Of a DNA stretch of 59,498 bases, positions 1-7,580 are shown piece after piece. Positions within the stretch are counted from its first letter, which is position 1, and every line of letters begins with the position of its first letter. The notes beneath the pieces were generated by a model. The model did not search any database, was not told the origin of the DNA, and worked only from the letters and a program-made list of their open reading frames with translations. This stretch comes from a virus. The position numbers and the translations under genes are program-made. The stretch is taken from positions 1 through 59,498 of the IMG/VR virus record IMGVR_UViG_3300037071_001110. The stretch is one strand, 5' to 3'.

Positions 1-7
1 AGGAGGA

Positions 8-40
8 TTTTCCCCCAGTATCGTACGCGAACTGCCTGCA
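8..40. repeat. 33-bp direct repeat, left copy
   Basis: A 33-bp sequence beginning TTTTCCCCCAGTATCGTACG is repeated exactly at 59460-59492. The flanks differ: seven bases lie outside it on the left, six on the right, and the sequences diverge just after the repeat. It may be an assembly overlap of a circular or circularly permuted genome with ragged ends, or a true short terminal or regulatory repeat. Sequence alone does not decide. Confidence 0.9.
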
Positions 41-300
41 CCTGAACTATGGCACTGGATTTCACCCATGCACACGTACGCGCGAACGTTCGTACACTGG
101 ATTGCCCCCTAAATCACGAACATAGCAGTACGCGATCCCCTATTTCAGTGCCAAAACATCCCTCCTACGCGCGAGGGCGGGCGGGTCACTGTCCCTGCAG
201 GACTCTATCGCGCGAGAAAACCCATCGCCACGCACACCACGCGAACGTACTCTCAAGTTTACAGTATAAAAGTTTGATATAGACTTCTCCTACGCGAGAC
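20..300. repeat. Degenerate TACGCG-centred repeat array at left end
   Basis: The first 300 bases contain no convincing gene. They hold about seven copies of a loose unit built around TACGCG or CGCGA (near 25, 77, 130, 167, 206, 239 and 291), several preceded by TTTC/TTGC-CCC and followed by CACTGG or CACTGTCC. Spacing is about 35-52 bases. Such arrays next to terminase genes can be terminase recognition sites or replication iterons. The role here is inferred from position only. Confidence 0.5.
258..285 (+). promoter_or_regulatory. Rightward promoter, TTTACA-N16-TAGACT
   Basis: The -35 box TTTACA (258-263) is separated by 16 bases from the -10 box TAGACT (280-285). It would start transcription near 292 and read through the second promoter into the gene at 389. 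The -10 has the TAnnnT form shared by every other promoter candidate in this window. Confidence 0.5.
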
Positions 301-353
301 TACCCAGCCACGTAGGCCGCCCGTCCGCGCGTAAGGGGCAACATATGCAACGC

Positions 354-382
354 TTTACTTCGCAACCTCCCCACGCTATACT
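354..382 (+). promoter_or_regulatory. Promoter for a leaderless gene, TTTACT-N17-TATACT
   Basis: A -35 box TTTACT (354-359), an exact 17-base spacer and a near-consensus -10 box TATACT (377-382) end six bases before the ATG at 389. A normal start site would fall on or next to that ATG, so the message should be leaderless. No Shine-Dalgarno sequence could fit. Confidence 0.75.
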
Positions 383-388
383 TACTCC

Positions 389-1159
389 ATGGCTAGGAAA
401 ACCAGGCGTGAGAAGATGATCCACAGCGACTCTATTCACATAGGGCAGCTGAAGGTGACGCATGGGAATGACTATGCACTTTGGGACTATGAGCTGAAGC
501 CCATGGCTCGTCCCAAGCCGGACATGCATACCATTACGACGGCGATTTACATGGGTGATGACGGGCTTGGGTATGCAACACTAACCGTCGCTGGGAAGAA
601 CAAGAAGCTAGAGAGGGCAGTTGTCTACACATATAGGGGCAGGCTCAAGAAGGCCGCTCTCCATCTGATCCAGCACACAGAGGGACATCCTCTGTTTTTG
701 CCGGACCCTCTTGCCACTACCCCTACCAAGCACAACGTAGTTCACGGATCTGCCCGGTTCAGTTCGCGGAGTCACACGAGACTCGCTCGTGCCCTCAAGA
801 ACAACCCGGAGAACTACATCCAGTGGCTCGACCAACAAGACGAAGCCGAGGGAGGTTGGAAGTACTGGATCGAGCGGGCTCCGACTCCTGAGCAGACAGA
901 CTTCCTGATGTACAAGGTATGGCAGCGGAAGAACCCGACCAAGAGGATCTATCAGCCCCTCCAATGGACGGCACTAAGCAGGCTTGAGGACCCGCCCTTC
1001 CCGACTGAGGACTTGTTTGGGTACCCGTCAGTCACGGGGATAACCGCTGGCAGATACGCCTACATCATGGGTCTGCTCCTCCTGCTCCGTAGCGGTCACT
1101 TGCAGGAGAAGCCAAACTACTTTGACCGATTGGACAAACTGGAGGATGCCAAGAAATGA
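389..1159 (+). CDS. Unknown protein, leaderless, 256 aa
   Basis: I do not recognise this protein. It is basic at the N-terminus (KTRREK), soluble, with no membrane segment and no motif I can name. The start at 389 is fixed by the promoter six bases upstream, which implies leaderless translation. It is the first of three genes joined by 4-bp or 1-bp overlaps that end in a RuvC-like nuclease. A role in early takeover or in DNA processing before packaging would suit the position, but nothing in the protein shows it. Confidence 0.75.
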   Translation: MARKTRREKMIHSDSIHIGQLKVTHGNDYALWDYELKPMARPKPDMHTITTAIYMGDDGLGYATLTVAGKNKKLERAVVYTYRGRLKKAALHLIQHTEGHPLFLPDPLATTPTKHNVVHGSARFSSRSHTRLARALKNNPENYIQWLDQQDEAEGGWKYWIERAPTPEQTDFLMYKVWQRKNPTKRIYQPLQWTALSRLEDPPFPTEDLFGYPSVTGITAGRYAYIMGLLLLLRSGHLQEKPNYFDRLDKLEDAKK

Positions 1160-1368
1160 GAACGACGACAAATGAGATACTGGCCAACGTCCTTCGGAGC
1201 CAAGACGGCTCGCGGATGGCAGAAGTGTACCGGCTGACGTACGAGGACGGAACCATCCACTTCCAATCCCGCGCGTACGAACAAGTCCCTGAGGGGGTTG
1301 ACGAGACGGCGACCTACCACCTTGCGGTCGAGTCCGCCCGCGCTTGGATTGACAAGGTGGACAACTAG
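1156..1368 (+). CDS. Small unknown protein, 70 aa
   Basis: This short acidic protein overlaps the gene upstream by an ATGA junction and the gene downstream by a TAGTG junction, so it is translationally coupled on both sides. It has no cysteine cluster, membrane segment or recognisable domain. The tight overlaps and sensible composition are the reasons to believe it is real. Confidence 0.7.
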   Translation: MRTTTNEILANVLRSQDGSRMAEVYRLTYEDGTIHFQSRAYEQVPEGVDETATYHLAVESARAWIDKVDN

Positions 1369-1985
1369 TGAGAGCGGCGATCATGAGTATTGACCCGGGT
1401 AACACAACCGGGATCACATTTTGGATCCTCGACAGCGAGAAGAAGCCGCCCTGGATCGCCCGGTCCCACCTACAGATCACGGACTACAAACCCCGCAACA
1501 AGGAGCACTTCTTAGCTCCTTACGTGCGCCAGGCCCGGACCCTCAACCGGCTGTGGCGAGCGTTCCGGGATACAGCGTTCTACGAGCACTCGATCCCTCA
1601 CCTGAACCACTACCTCGTTGTTGAGGACTACCTCCCCGGCCCCTCCTCAGGCACTGGCGGCCGAAAGGCTCTCGCTCCAATCTATATCTCCGCTGCGTTC
1701 GAGGGGATGAGGAAGGCCGAGCAAGAATGGTACGAACACCTTGGCTTCGGACCCTCTCACAGCCCTGCTATCCACTGGGCGCAACCCTCTGAGAAGTCGA
1801 TGGTTACCAACGAGCACCTGAAGCTCAGCGGGTTGTACATAATAGGGCAAGAACATGCCCGCGACGCCACACGGCACGCTGTAGTTCAGGCAAGGAAGCT
1901 TGGATTCCGAGGCATTGTTAGGAAACGTACGAGGCCCGTAAAGACAGTCGATTTGACGGCCCTCCTCCCGAAGCCGGTCGCCTAG
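1368..1985 (+). CDS. RuvC-like RNase H-fold nuclease
   Basis: The N-terminus carries the classic RuvC strand-one motif SIDPGNTTGIT, with the first catalytic Asp around residue 9. A second acidic strand follows (LVVEDYLPG, near residue 87), and the C-terminal part has HARDATRHA, matching the DAxxH/DAxxxA helix that carries the last acidic residue of RuvC-type resolvases. The protein is 205 aa, normal for phage resolvases. It probably cuts branched DNA before packaging, in keeping with its place just upstream of the terminase genes. GTG at 1368 overlaps the previous stop and has an AAGGTGG upstream. ATG at 1383 is the alternative start. Confidence 0.8.
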   Translation: MRAAIMSIDPGNTTGITFWILDSEKKPPWIARSHLQITDYKPRNKEHFLAPYVRQARTLNRLWRAFRDTAFYEHSIPHLNHYLVVEDYLPGPSSGTGGRKALAPIYISAAFEGMRKAEQEWYEHLGFGPSHSPAIHWAQPSEKSMVTNEHLKLSGLYIIGQEHARDATRHAVVQARKLGFRGIVRKRTRPVKTVDLTALLPKPVA

Positions 1986-2014
1986 CGGGTTTTCAGTGGC
2001 CCGAAATGCGCCCC

Positions 2015-2043
2015 TTTACGCGAGGCTTGCGATAGGGTAGACT
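2015..2043 (+). promoter_or_regulatory. Late-operon promoter with overlapping palindrome
   Basis: TTTACG (2015-2020), a 17-base spacer and TAGACT (2038-2043) form a plus-strand promoter just before the packaging genes. The -10 box sits inside a perfect inverted repeat, GGGTAG-ACTC-CTACCC, which would suit an operator. The predicted start site is around 2050, very close to the first in-frame near-cognate start of the next gene. Confidence 0.55.
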
Positions 2044-2051
2044 CCCTACCC

Positions 2052-2681
2052 ATCGGGTTCACGGACTACAAATCCCGCACGAAGAAGCTCTACAGGGCCA
2101 AGTGCGACGCCCCCAAAGATCGAGGGGGCAAGTGTACCCGGCCCGCAGGAGAGGGCACTAGCCATCTTGGGACGGGGTTCTGTCACCGACACGGCGGCGA
2201 GCCCCACCAGTCGCTAACCCGGGCAGGAGCGGCACTAGCGCCGATGGGGACAACCCGCCCCGTCGCTCGCCCCGACCAGCCGGTCCAGATCGAGCCGCAC
2301 AACGCGGCACTCTGGGCCATCTGGATGACAGCAGGCGAGGTCGCCTACTACAACGCGCTGATTGAGGAGACGCTGGCCGACGACGACGGCGACTCCAAGG
2401 ACATCCGCGATCTCATCAAGGAGCGGCGGGCCGCGCTCAGAGAAATGCGGCAGGCGTCCAACGAGGCGATGCGTTCAGGCTTGTCCGAGAGCCACCTCCG
2501 GATGGTCGAGCGGATGGCGGGCATTGTCGGGGATGCCATCATAGAGGTCACGGATCGCCTTCGCTTGACGGAGCGGCAGCGCGAGTCTCTGCCCCGCATT
2601 CTGGAGGAAGTGCTCGGCCGGATGGAGGTCGGCGGCGACCCTGCCGCTCAGATCCAGCACGCTGAGAACATCGCGGCATAA
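2052..2681 (+). CDS. Zinc-motif protein, small terminase candidate
   Basis: The open frame starts after a stop at 1983-1985. The first ATG (2244) would give 145 aa, but it would cut off a clearly coding region with the phage motif CDAPKDRGGKC...HLGTGFCHRHGGE (2103-2205), a C-x9-C...C-x2-H zinc-knuckle-like module common at the start of phage proteins next to terminases. I therefore extend the gene to an ATC at 2052, the only near-cognate codon close to the predicted start site. That gives 209 aa. The rest is helical and charged. It lies directly upstream of terL with overlapping stop and start, so a small-terminase role is likely but inferred. Confidence 0.6.
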   Translation: MGFTDYKSRTKKLYRAKCDAPKDRGGKCTRPAGEGTSHLGTGFCHRHGGEPHQSLTRAGAALAPMGTTRPVARPDQPVQIEPHNAALWAIWMTAGEVAYYNALIEETLADDDGDSKDIRDLIKERRAALREMRQASNEAMRSGLSESHLRMVERMAGIVGDAIIEVTDRLRLTERQRESLPRILEEVLGRMEVGGDPAAQIQHAENIAA

Positions 2682-4201
2682 TGGCCTACCGCAATCAGCA
2701 GAGGCAGGAGCGGGCCGCGACAGACATGGCGACCGCTCCGATTGGCGCGCTCGGCTCGGGGGTTGCCGACCACGTCATTGCTCGGATGTTCCCCAAGGAC
2801 TCTCCCTACATGGACAGTCCGATCACCTGGGTCCGTGACCGCCTCGGTGAGTTCATGTGGTCGAAGCAAAGGTCCATCAGTCGAGCCGTCAACAGGGAAC
2901 GCTATGTAGCGGTGCCCTCTTGCCATGACAGTGGTAAGAGCTACACGGCGTCCCGGCTATGTTGTTGGTGGATCGACGCCCACCCGCCAGGGCAGGCGTT
3001 CGTGGTCACGACTGCCCCAACGGCGCATCAGGTCGATGCGATCCTTTGGCGGGAAATAGGCAGGGCTCACCGCAAGGGTGGCCTCGTCGGCCGGGTCACT
3101 TTGGACGCGAAGTGGCGGCTGGGTCCTGCCTATGGGGACGAGTTGGTGGCGTACGGGCGCAAGCCTGCCGACTACGACCCGGAGGCATTCCAGGGAATCC
3201 ACCAGCTGTACGTCCTGGTCGTGATCGACGAGGCCAACGGGGTTCCCAAGATCCTGTACGACGCGGTGGACACTCTGGTGACGAACCGGAATGCAAGGAT
3301 GCTGGCGATTGGCAACCCGGACTCACCAACCAGTCACTTCGCCCAGATCTGCCGCAGGGGGTCAGGCTGGAAGGTGATTCACATCGATGGGTTGAAGACT
3401 CCCAACTTCACCAACGAGAAGGTTCCTGCGGAGCTTCACGACCTGCTGCTCTCCAAGGAGTGGGTCGAGGAGCGCAGGTTGAGGTGGGGCGAGGGATCGC
3501 CTCTTTGGCAGTCGAAGGTACGTGGCCAGTTCCCATCTATGGGCGAGGATTGCCTCATCCAGCCCGAATGGTGGGACAAGGCCGTCGAGCGCAGCCTGTC
3601 CCCCGAGGGCCACTCCGGGCAGTTTGGAGTGGATATCGCACGGTTTGGTGAGGACCGGACGATGTGCTACAGGTATCGCGCAGGCCATCTACGTCGTGCG
3701 TGGAGCATGCACCATGCCGATACGATGGAGACGGCCAACCGGGTGGCGGTTGACCTCGTGAGGCACCGTGGTCTCGTTCCTGCCGTCGTGGACGAGACAG
3801 GGGTCGGTGCTGGAGTGGTTGACCGCCTCCGGGAAATGGGTCACAGCGTGATCGGCTTCACGTCCGCGCGATCCGCGGGCAACACGCTATATGCGAATCT
3901 GCGCTCAGAGGCATACTGGCACTTCCGCGAGTTGTTCGAGTTCGGGCAAATCGACGTGGACCCGAACGACGACGAGCTCATGTCACAGCTGACGAGCATG
4001 AAGTGGCGGGTCAACCGTCGCGGGCAGATCGAGGTCGAGAGCAAAGAGGACTACATGAAGCGGCTCCGGACGCATAGCCCGGACGCTGGCGACGGAGCGA
4101 TGATGGCCGCTTGGACGGGTCTGGAGCTTGACACTAGCGTCCTAGACCACGCTGCCGACGAACCCGCGATCATGCACGATCTGCTTGAGGCGGTCTGGTG
4201 A
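2681..4201 (+). CDS. terL: Terminase large subunit
   Basis: This is the ATP-driven DNA packaging motor and headful/cos nuclease (506 aa, normal size). The N-terminal ATPase shows a Walker A variant SCHDSGKS near residues 83-90 and Walker B VVIDEA near 179. The C-terminal RNase H-like nuclease shows GVDIARFGEDRT (Asp near 319), VVDETG (near 369) and a final DAGDGA (near 468), the three acidic positions expected. The start ATG overlaps the previous stop (TAATG), and the end overlaps the portal gene by GTGA. Confidence 0.97.
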   Translation: MAYRNQQRQERAATDMATAPIGALGSGVADHVIARMFPKDSPYMDSPITWVRDRLGEFMWSKQRSISRAVNRERYVAVPSCHDSGKSYTASRLCCWWIDAHPPGQAFVVTTAPTAHQVDAILWREIGRAHRKGGLVGRVTLDAKWRLGPAYGDELVAYGRKPADYDPEAFQGIHQLYVLVVIDEANGVPKILYDAVDTLVTNRNARMLAIGNPDSPTSHFAQICRRGSGWKVIHIDGLKTPNFTNEKVPAELHDLLLSKEWVEERRLRWGEGSPLWQSKVRGQFPSMGEDCLIQPEWWDKAVERSLSPEGHSGQFGVDIARFGEDRTMCYRYRAGHLRRAWSMHHADTMETANRVAVDLVRHRGLVPAVVDETGVGAGVVDRLREMGHSVIGFTSARSAGNTLYANLRSEAYWHFRELFEFGQIDVDPNDDELMSQLTSMKWRVNRRGQIEVESKEDYMKRLRTHSPDAGDGAMMAAWTGLELDTSVLDHAADEPAIMHDLLEAVW

Positions 4202-6297
4202 GTACCAAGCCGACCACCGAGCTTGGATACGTCCACGCTGACGAGAGCGTCAACAACATCCCGGGGATCTTCAAGGTCCCTGACTGGGGTGACTGGAACA
4301 TCGACGCCGGTGAGTACGTCGCCGCGCTCAAATGGCCCCAGAGCATCAGCACCTTCACGAAGATGCGGTCTGACCCACAGGTCGAGGGGCTGCTCCGGGG
4401 CATGACATTGCCGATCCGAAGATTCACTTGGTTGCTTGAGCCGGGTGGATCCAAGATCACGAATGATGTCGCGCAGGACCTCCACTTGCCCATCAAGGGC
4501 CGGAAGCGGATGCCGAAGGACCGCCGGAACAGGTTTAACTGGGACAGGTTCCTTCAGGCTTGCATGCTCTTCTTGCCCTACGGCCACATGTTCTGGGAGA
4601 AGGATGGTGTCATCGAGGATGACGTTTGGCGCCTCGACGCGCTGAGCGAGCGGATGCCTGAGTCGATCAACTCGATCAAAATCGACCGCCAGGGGATGCT
4701 CGAATGGATCAAGCAAAATGAAGGATATGAGCCCCCAAAGATCGAGCTTGCGCGTCTCGTCCCGTTCGCCTTTGAGCGTGAGGGTGCAAACTGGTTTGGC
4801 CGTAGCTTGCTACGAAGCGCCTACCAGCCCTGGCTCCTCAAAGACCGTTTGCTTCGTGTGGATGCCATCCGACACGAGCGGAACGGGATGGGTATCCCCA
4901 TCGTTGGGCTCCCAGAGCGAGCCACCGAGGAGCAACGTCAGGCAGCTGCAAAGCTAGCCTCGCAGTACGCGGCAGGGATGGCCTCGGGAGGCGCTCTACC
5001 ATTCGGCATGTCCCTGGAACTCGTCGGCGTCACAGGAACGGTGAGCGATGTCCTTGCATCCATTCGGTATCACGACGAAGCGATGGCAAAGCTCATGCTC
5101 CAGATGTTTACCCAACTCGGGGGTGGCGGGGATACGACGGGATCAAAGGCCTTGGGTGAGGTCTTTGTTAAGTTCTTCTCGCAAGCGCAGGACGCGGTAG
5201 CCGACTTCATCGCAGACACGCTGAACGAGTTCCTGCTGATCCCGTGGACAGAATGGAACTACGGCGAGGATGAGCAGCCGCCCAAGATCATCTTCACGCG
5301 CGACGAGGACCCAGAGCTTTCTGCCCACGAACTCGCTCAGATGGTCGGGCAGAACATCATCACGGTCGACACGGAGCTTGAGAACTTCCTCCGGGACAAG
5401 TACGGCCTGATTCAGCTCAAGGGGGAGCGCCCTGACCCGCAAGACTTTGGACTCCCGCCCGCTGACGGCAGCCCCGACACGCCGCCGGAGGGGCAGCCCA
5501 ACGAGAATGTCAATCAGCCGCCCGCCACCCGTCCCGCGAGCGACAAGCAGGCATCCTCAGGCGTTCTGGATCTCAAGACTCGCTTCCGTCGCCAGATGAC
5601 GATGGTCGAGGCTGCGTCCGGCGCAGACTTCGATCGTCTCCAACGCGAGTGGGAGGAGGCTGTCAGAGTAGCCGTAGCCATCTTCGGACCAGTCCGCGCA
5701 GCGCAGATTGAAGAGTTAGCCCTGGCCGCAGGCGAAGCAAAAACGGTCGAGGGGCTGGCCAAGATTTCGGCCACTCCAGGAGGTGAAGATGACCTAGCCG
5801 AACTCCTCAGCAAGGTGGCAACGTCGGGTACGGATGCTGCCCTCGGCGAGTTGCTGGTTCAGGGGAAGCAACTACCCCGTCCAGGCGAACTCTCGATGAG
5901 AGGCCAGGCGACGGCAACCGTGGGCATCATTGCAAGGTCCCTAGGAGCGTCCGCATCGCGCGTCGCTGCGAACAGCGGAACGGGACAAACCGCGAGTGAT
6001 GCGGTACGCTCCTGGGGGAGCAAGCTCAGTGACGCCTACCTTGAGGAGACACTAGGGTCTGCTCTTACTTCGGCGCAAAACGCTGGGCGCTACGCGGTCT
6101 ATGGGCAGGACGCGGGTAGCTTCCACGTCTACGCGAGCGAGATCATGGACGCAAATACCTGCACCTTCTGCGCCCAGAATGACGGCAAGCAGTACGTCTC
6201 CATGGAGGAGGGCCTCGCTGACTATCCGACCGGGCAGTACGTCGGATGTGTCGCAGGTCCACGCTGTCGAGGGACGCTGATCTTTGTCACCCGATGA
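4198..6297 (+). CDS. Portal protein fused to a MuF-type head morphogenesis domain
   Basis: The 699-aa product combines two usual head genes. The first ~430 residues resemble the Mu gp29 (DUF935) portal family, with the TTGSKALGEVF...FIPW-type region near 320-370. A Pro-rich linker (~residues 425-460) follows. The C-terminal part is helical and ends in a MuF-like minor-head motif with CTFCAQNDG and a final GPRCRGTLIFV (about residues 640-699). The portal forms the dodecameric ring for DNA entry, and MuF proteins line or sit near it. The GTG start overlaps the terL stop. Whether the product is cleaved cannot be seen. Confidence 0.85.
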   Translation: MSTKPTTELGYVHADESVNNIPGIFKVPDWGDWNIDAGEYVAALKWPQSISTFTKMRSDPQVEGLLRGMTLPIRRFTWLLEPGGSKITNDVAQDLHLPIKGRKRMPKDRRNRFNWDRFLQACMLFLPYGHMFWEKDGVIEDDVWRLDALSERMPESINSIKIDRQGMLEWIKQNEGYEPPKIELARLVPFAFEREGANWFGRSLLRSAYQPWLLKDRLLRVDAIRHERNGMGIPIVGLPERATEEQRQAAAKLASQYAAGMASGGALPFGMSLELVGVTGTVSDVLASIRYHDEAMAKLMLQMFTQLGGGGDTTGSKALGEVFVKFFSQAQDAVADFIADTLNEFLLIPWTEWNYGEDEQPPKIIFTRDEDPELSAHELAQMVGQNIITVDTELENFLRDKYGLIQLKGERPDPQDFGLPPADGSPDTPPEGQPNENVNQPPATRPASDKQASSGVLDLKTRFRRQMTMVEAASGADFDRLQREWEEAVRVAVAIFGPVRAAQIEELALAAGEAKTVEGLAKISATPGGEDDLAELLSKVATSGTDAALGELLVQGKQLPRPGELSMRGQATATVGIIARSLGASASRVAANSGTGQTASDAVRSWGSKLSDAYLEETLGSALTSAQNAGRYAVYGQDAGSFHVYASEIMDANTCTFCAQNDGKQYVSMEEGLADYPTGQYVGCVAGPRCRGTLIFVTR

Positions 6298-7048
6298 GCT
6301 CACCTTCGGATCACTATTCTCCGGAATCGGGGGCATGGACTTGGGACTCGTTATGGCCGGATGGGTTCCCAAATGGCTATGCGAGTCGGACGGATTCTGC
6401 CGCAGAATCCTTAGCGAGCGGTTTGACGCCCCCATATACAAAGACGTGGGTGAGGTTCATCAGCCCCCGCTCGTCACTCTCCTCGTACTCTCCCCACCCT
6501 GTCAGTTCGTTTCGCGTGCCCATCGTAACAACCCGCTCGGTGATGGCACAGACGATGGTTGGATGTGGATGCGGGCCATTGAAGTGGTTCGCGAGATACG
6601 ACCTCGATTCGTGCTCTTGGAGAGTGTTCCAGGGCTTCTTGACTGGCATTTTGGAGCGGTACTCGGGGCGCTGGCCGAGAGCGGGTATGATGCGGAATGG
6701 GACTGCATACCAGCGGGATACCTTGGCGCCCCTCACCAGCGTGATAGAGTCTACCTCGTGGCCTACCCCAGTGGCCTCGGATGCCATGCGCATGGGGTTC
6801 TCCGAGGCGGCTTTGAAGAAGTATTACAGCAAAAGGAAGAAACTTGGGGGAGCGGACATCGCCGAGGTACTAGCGGCAGAGTACGCAGATGGCCTCACCC
6901 CAGGGTTCTCCGAGTGGCTGATGGGGTTGCCAGCGGGATGGACCAGGACAGGGTCAAAGCGATCGGCAATGCAGTTGTACCCCGAGTCGCTCAATGGCTC
7001 GGTGAACGGATCAAGCAAACGCTCCAAGAGGAGGCGGTAGCGGCATGA
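6284..7048 (+). CDS. DNA (cytosine-5) methyltransferase
   Basis: The protein carries the C5-methyltransferase motifs in order: SAM-binding FSGIGG (residues 12-17), catalytic PPCQ (Cys73), a variant of the ENV motif reading LESVPG (Glu113), QRDRVYLVAY (152-161) and the C-terminal GNAVVP (228-233). At 254 aa it is short, leaving a target-recognition region of only ~60 residues. It probably methylates phage DNA to evade host restriction, as no partner endonuclease is nearby. It starts at TTG 6284 inside the end of the portal gene and ends in a 4-bp overlap with the next gene, so it is embedded in the late operon. Confidence 0.9.
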   Translation: MSPDELTFGSLFSGIGGMDLGLVMAGWVPKWLCESDGFCRRILSERFDAPIYKDVGEVHQPPLVTLLVLSPPCQFVSRAHRNNPLGDGTDDGWMWMRAIEVVREIRPRFVLLESVPGLLDWHFGAVLGALAESGYDAEWDCIPAGYLGAPHQRDRVYLVAYPSGLGCHAHGVLRGGFEEVLQQKEETWGSGHRRGTSGRVRRWPHPRVLRVADGVASGMDQDRVKAIGNAVVPRVAQWLGERIKQTLQEEAVAA

Positions 7049-7329
7049 GCACCCAGACCGGAATCCCACCCCTACACACGCGCATGCCGCAGGTGGAGCC
7101 CTACGGTCCGTTCAAGGCGGGCGACCCCGTGAGCTTCATCTTCGACAGCAAGGGTGCGAACATCAGGACCAGTCTCGATGGTGGTGTCTGGTCTCCCGCC
7201 TTCGCATCCCCGTTGACGGTCAACCTCGGATCGTCCCTTGACCCCGGTCCGCACTACATCCGGGCCAAGGCCGAGAAGGGTGCCCAGTCCTCTCTGATCT
7301 CGGAGTGGAAGTTCTACATCAAGCCATGA
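7045..7329 (+). CDS. Small beta-rich protein, Ig-like
   Basis: The 94-aa protein has the strand pattern of a small Ig/fibronectin-like domain: VSFIFDS...IRTSLDGGVWSP...SPLTV...LDPGPHYIRAKAEKG. Such folds occur as virion decorations that bind weakly to cell-surface carbohydrate. There is no signal peptide or membrane segment. It overlaps both neighbours by 4 bp and lies between the methyltransferase and the protease, so a virion role is likely but unproven. Confidence 0.65.
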   Translation: MSTQTGIPPLHTRMPQVEPYGPFKAGDPVSFIFDSKGANIRTSLDGGVWSPAFASPLTVNLGSSLDPGPHYIRAKAEKGAQSSLISEWKFYIKP

Positions 7330-7580
7330 CCGAGAAAGCCTCCACTCCAGATTCAATCTTCTTCCCCGCTGTTCTCAAGGGTGTGGAGATTGACGGCAAT
7401 CGCGTCGTACTCATGATGTTTGTGTACGCTGCGACGCAGGAGCAGATGGATGCCCTAGGGCTAGAGTACGGGGCGATCCTTGAGCCTGGCCCGGCCCTCA
7501 ATTGCTCCATCGAGTTCCCTGAGCCTGCCGATCCCCCTCCTGGCCAAGTTCCTCCTCCCGAGGCTGAACACAAAGAATGA
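7326..7580 (+). CDS. Small unknown protein, 84 aa
   Basis: The start is placed at ATG 7326, which overlaps the previous stop as ATGA. A start at 7305 would overlap the upstream gene by 25 bases for no gain. The protein is acidic, with a hydrophobic stretch RVVLMMFVYA too short and too interrupted to be a sure membrane helix, and a Pro-rich tail. The family is unknown. Confidence 0.65.
   Translation: MTEKASTPDSIFFPAVLKGVEIDGNRVVLMMFVYAATQEQMDALGLEYGAILEPGPALNCSIEFPEPADPPPGQVPPPEAEHKE

Noticed and set aside
49-282. Rightward 77-aa open frame in the left-end repeats
   Set aside because: It lies wholly in the repeat array, has no ribosome binding site and has a low-complexity Arg/His composition.
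6246-7040. Long plus-strand frame over the methyltransferase
   Set aside because: It is a Ser/Arg-rich shadow of the methyltransferase, whose motifs are complete in the other frame.
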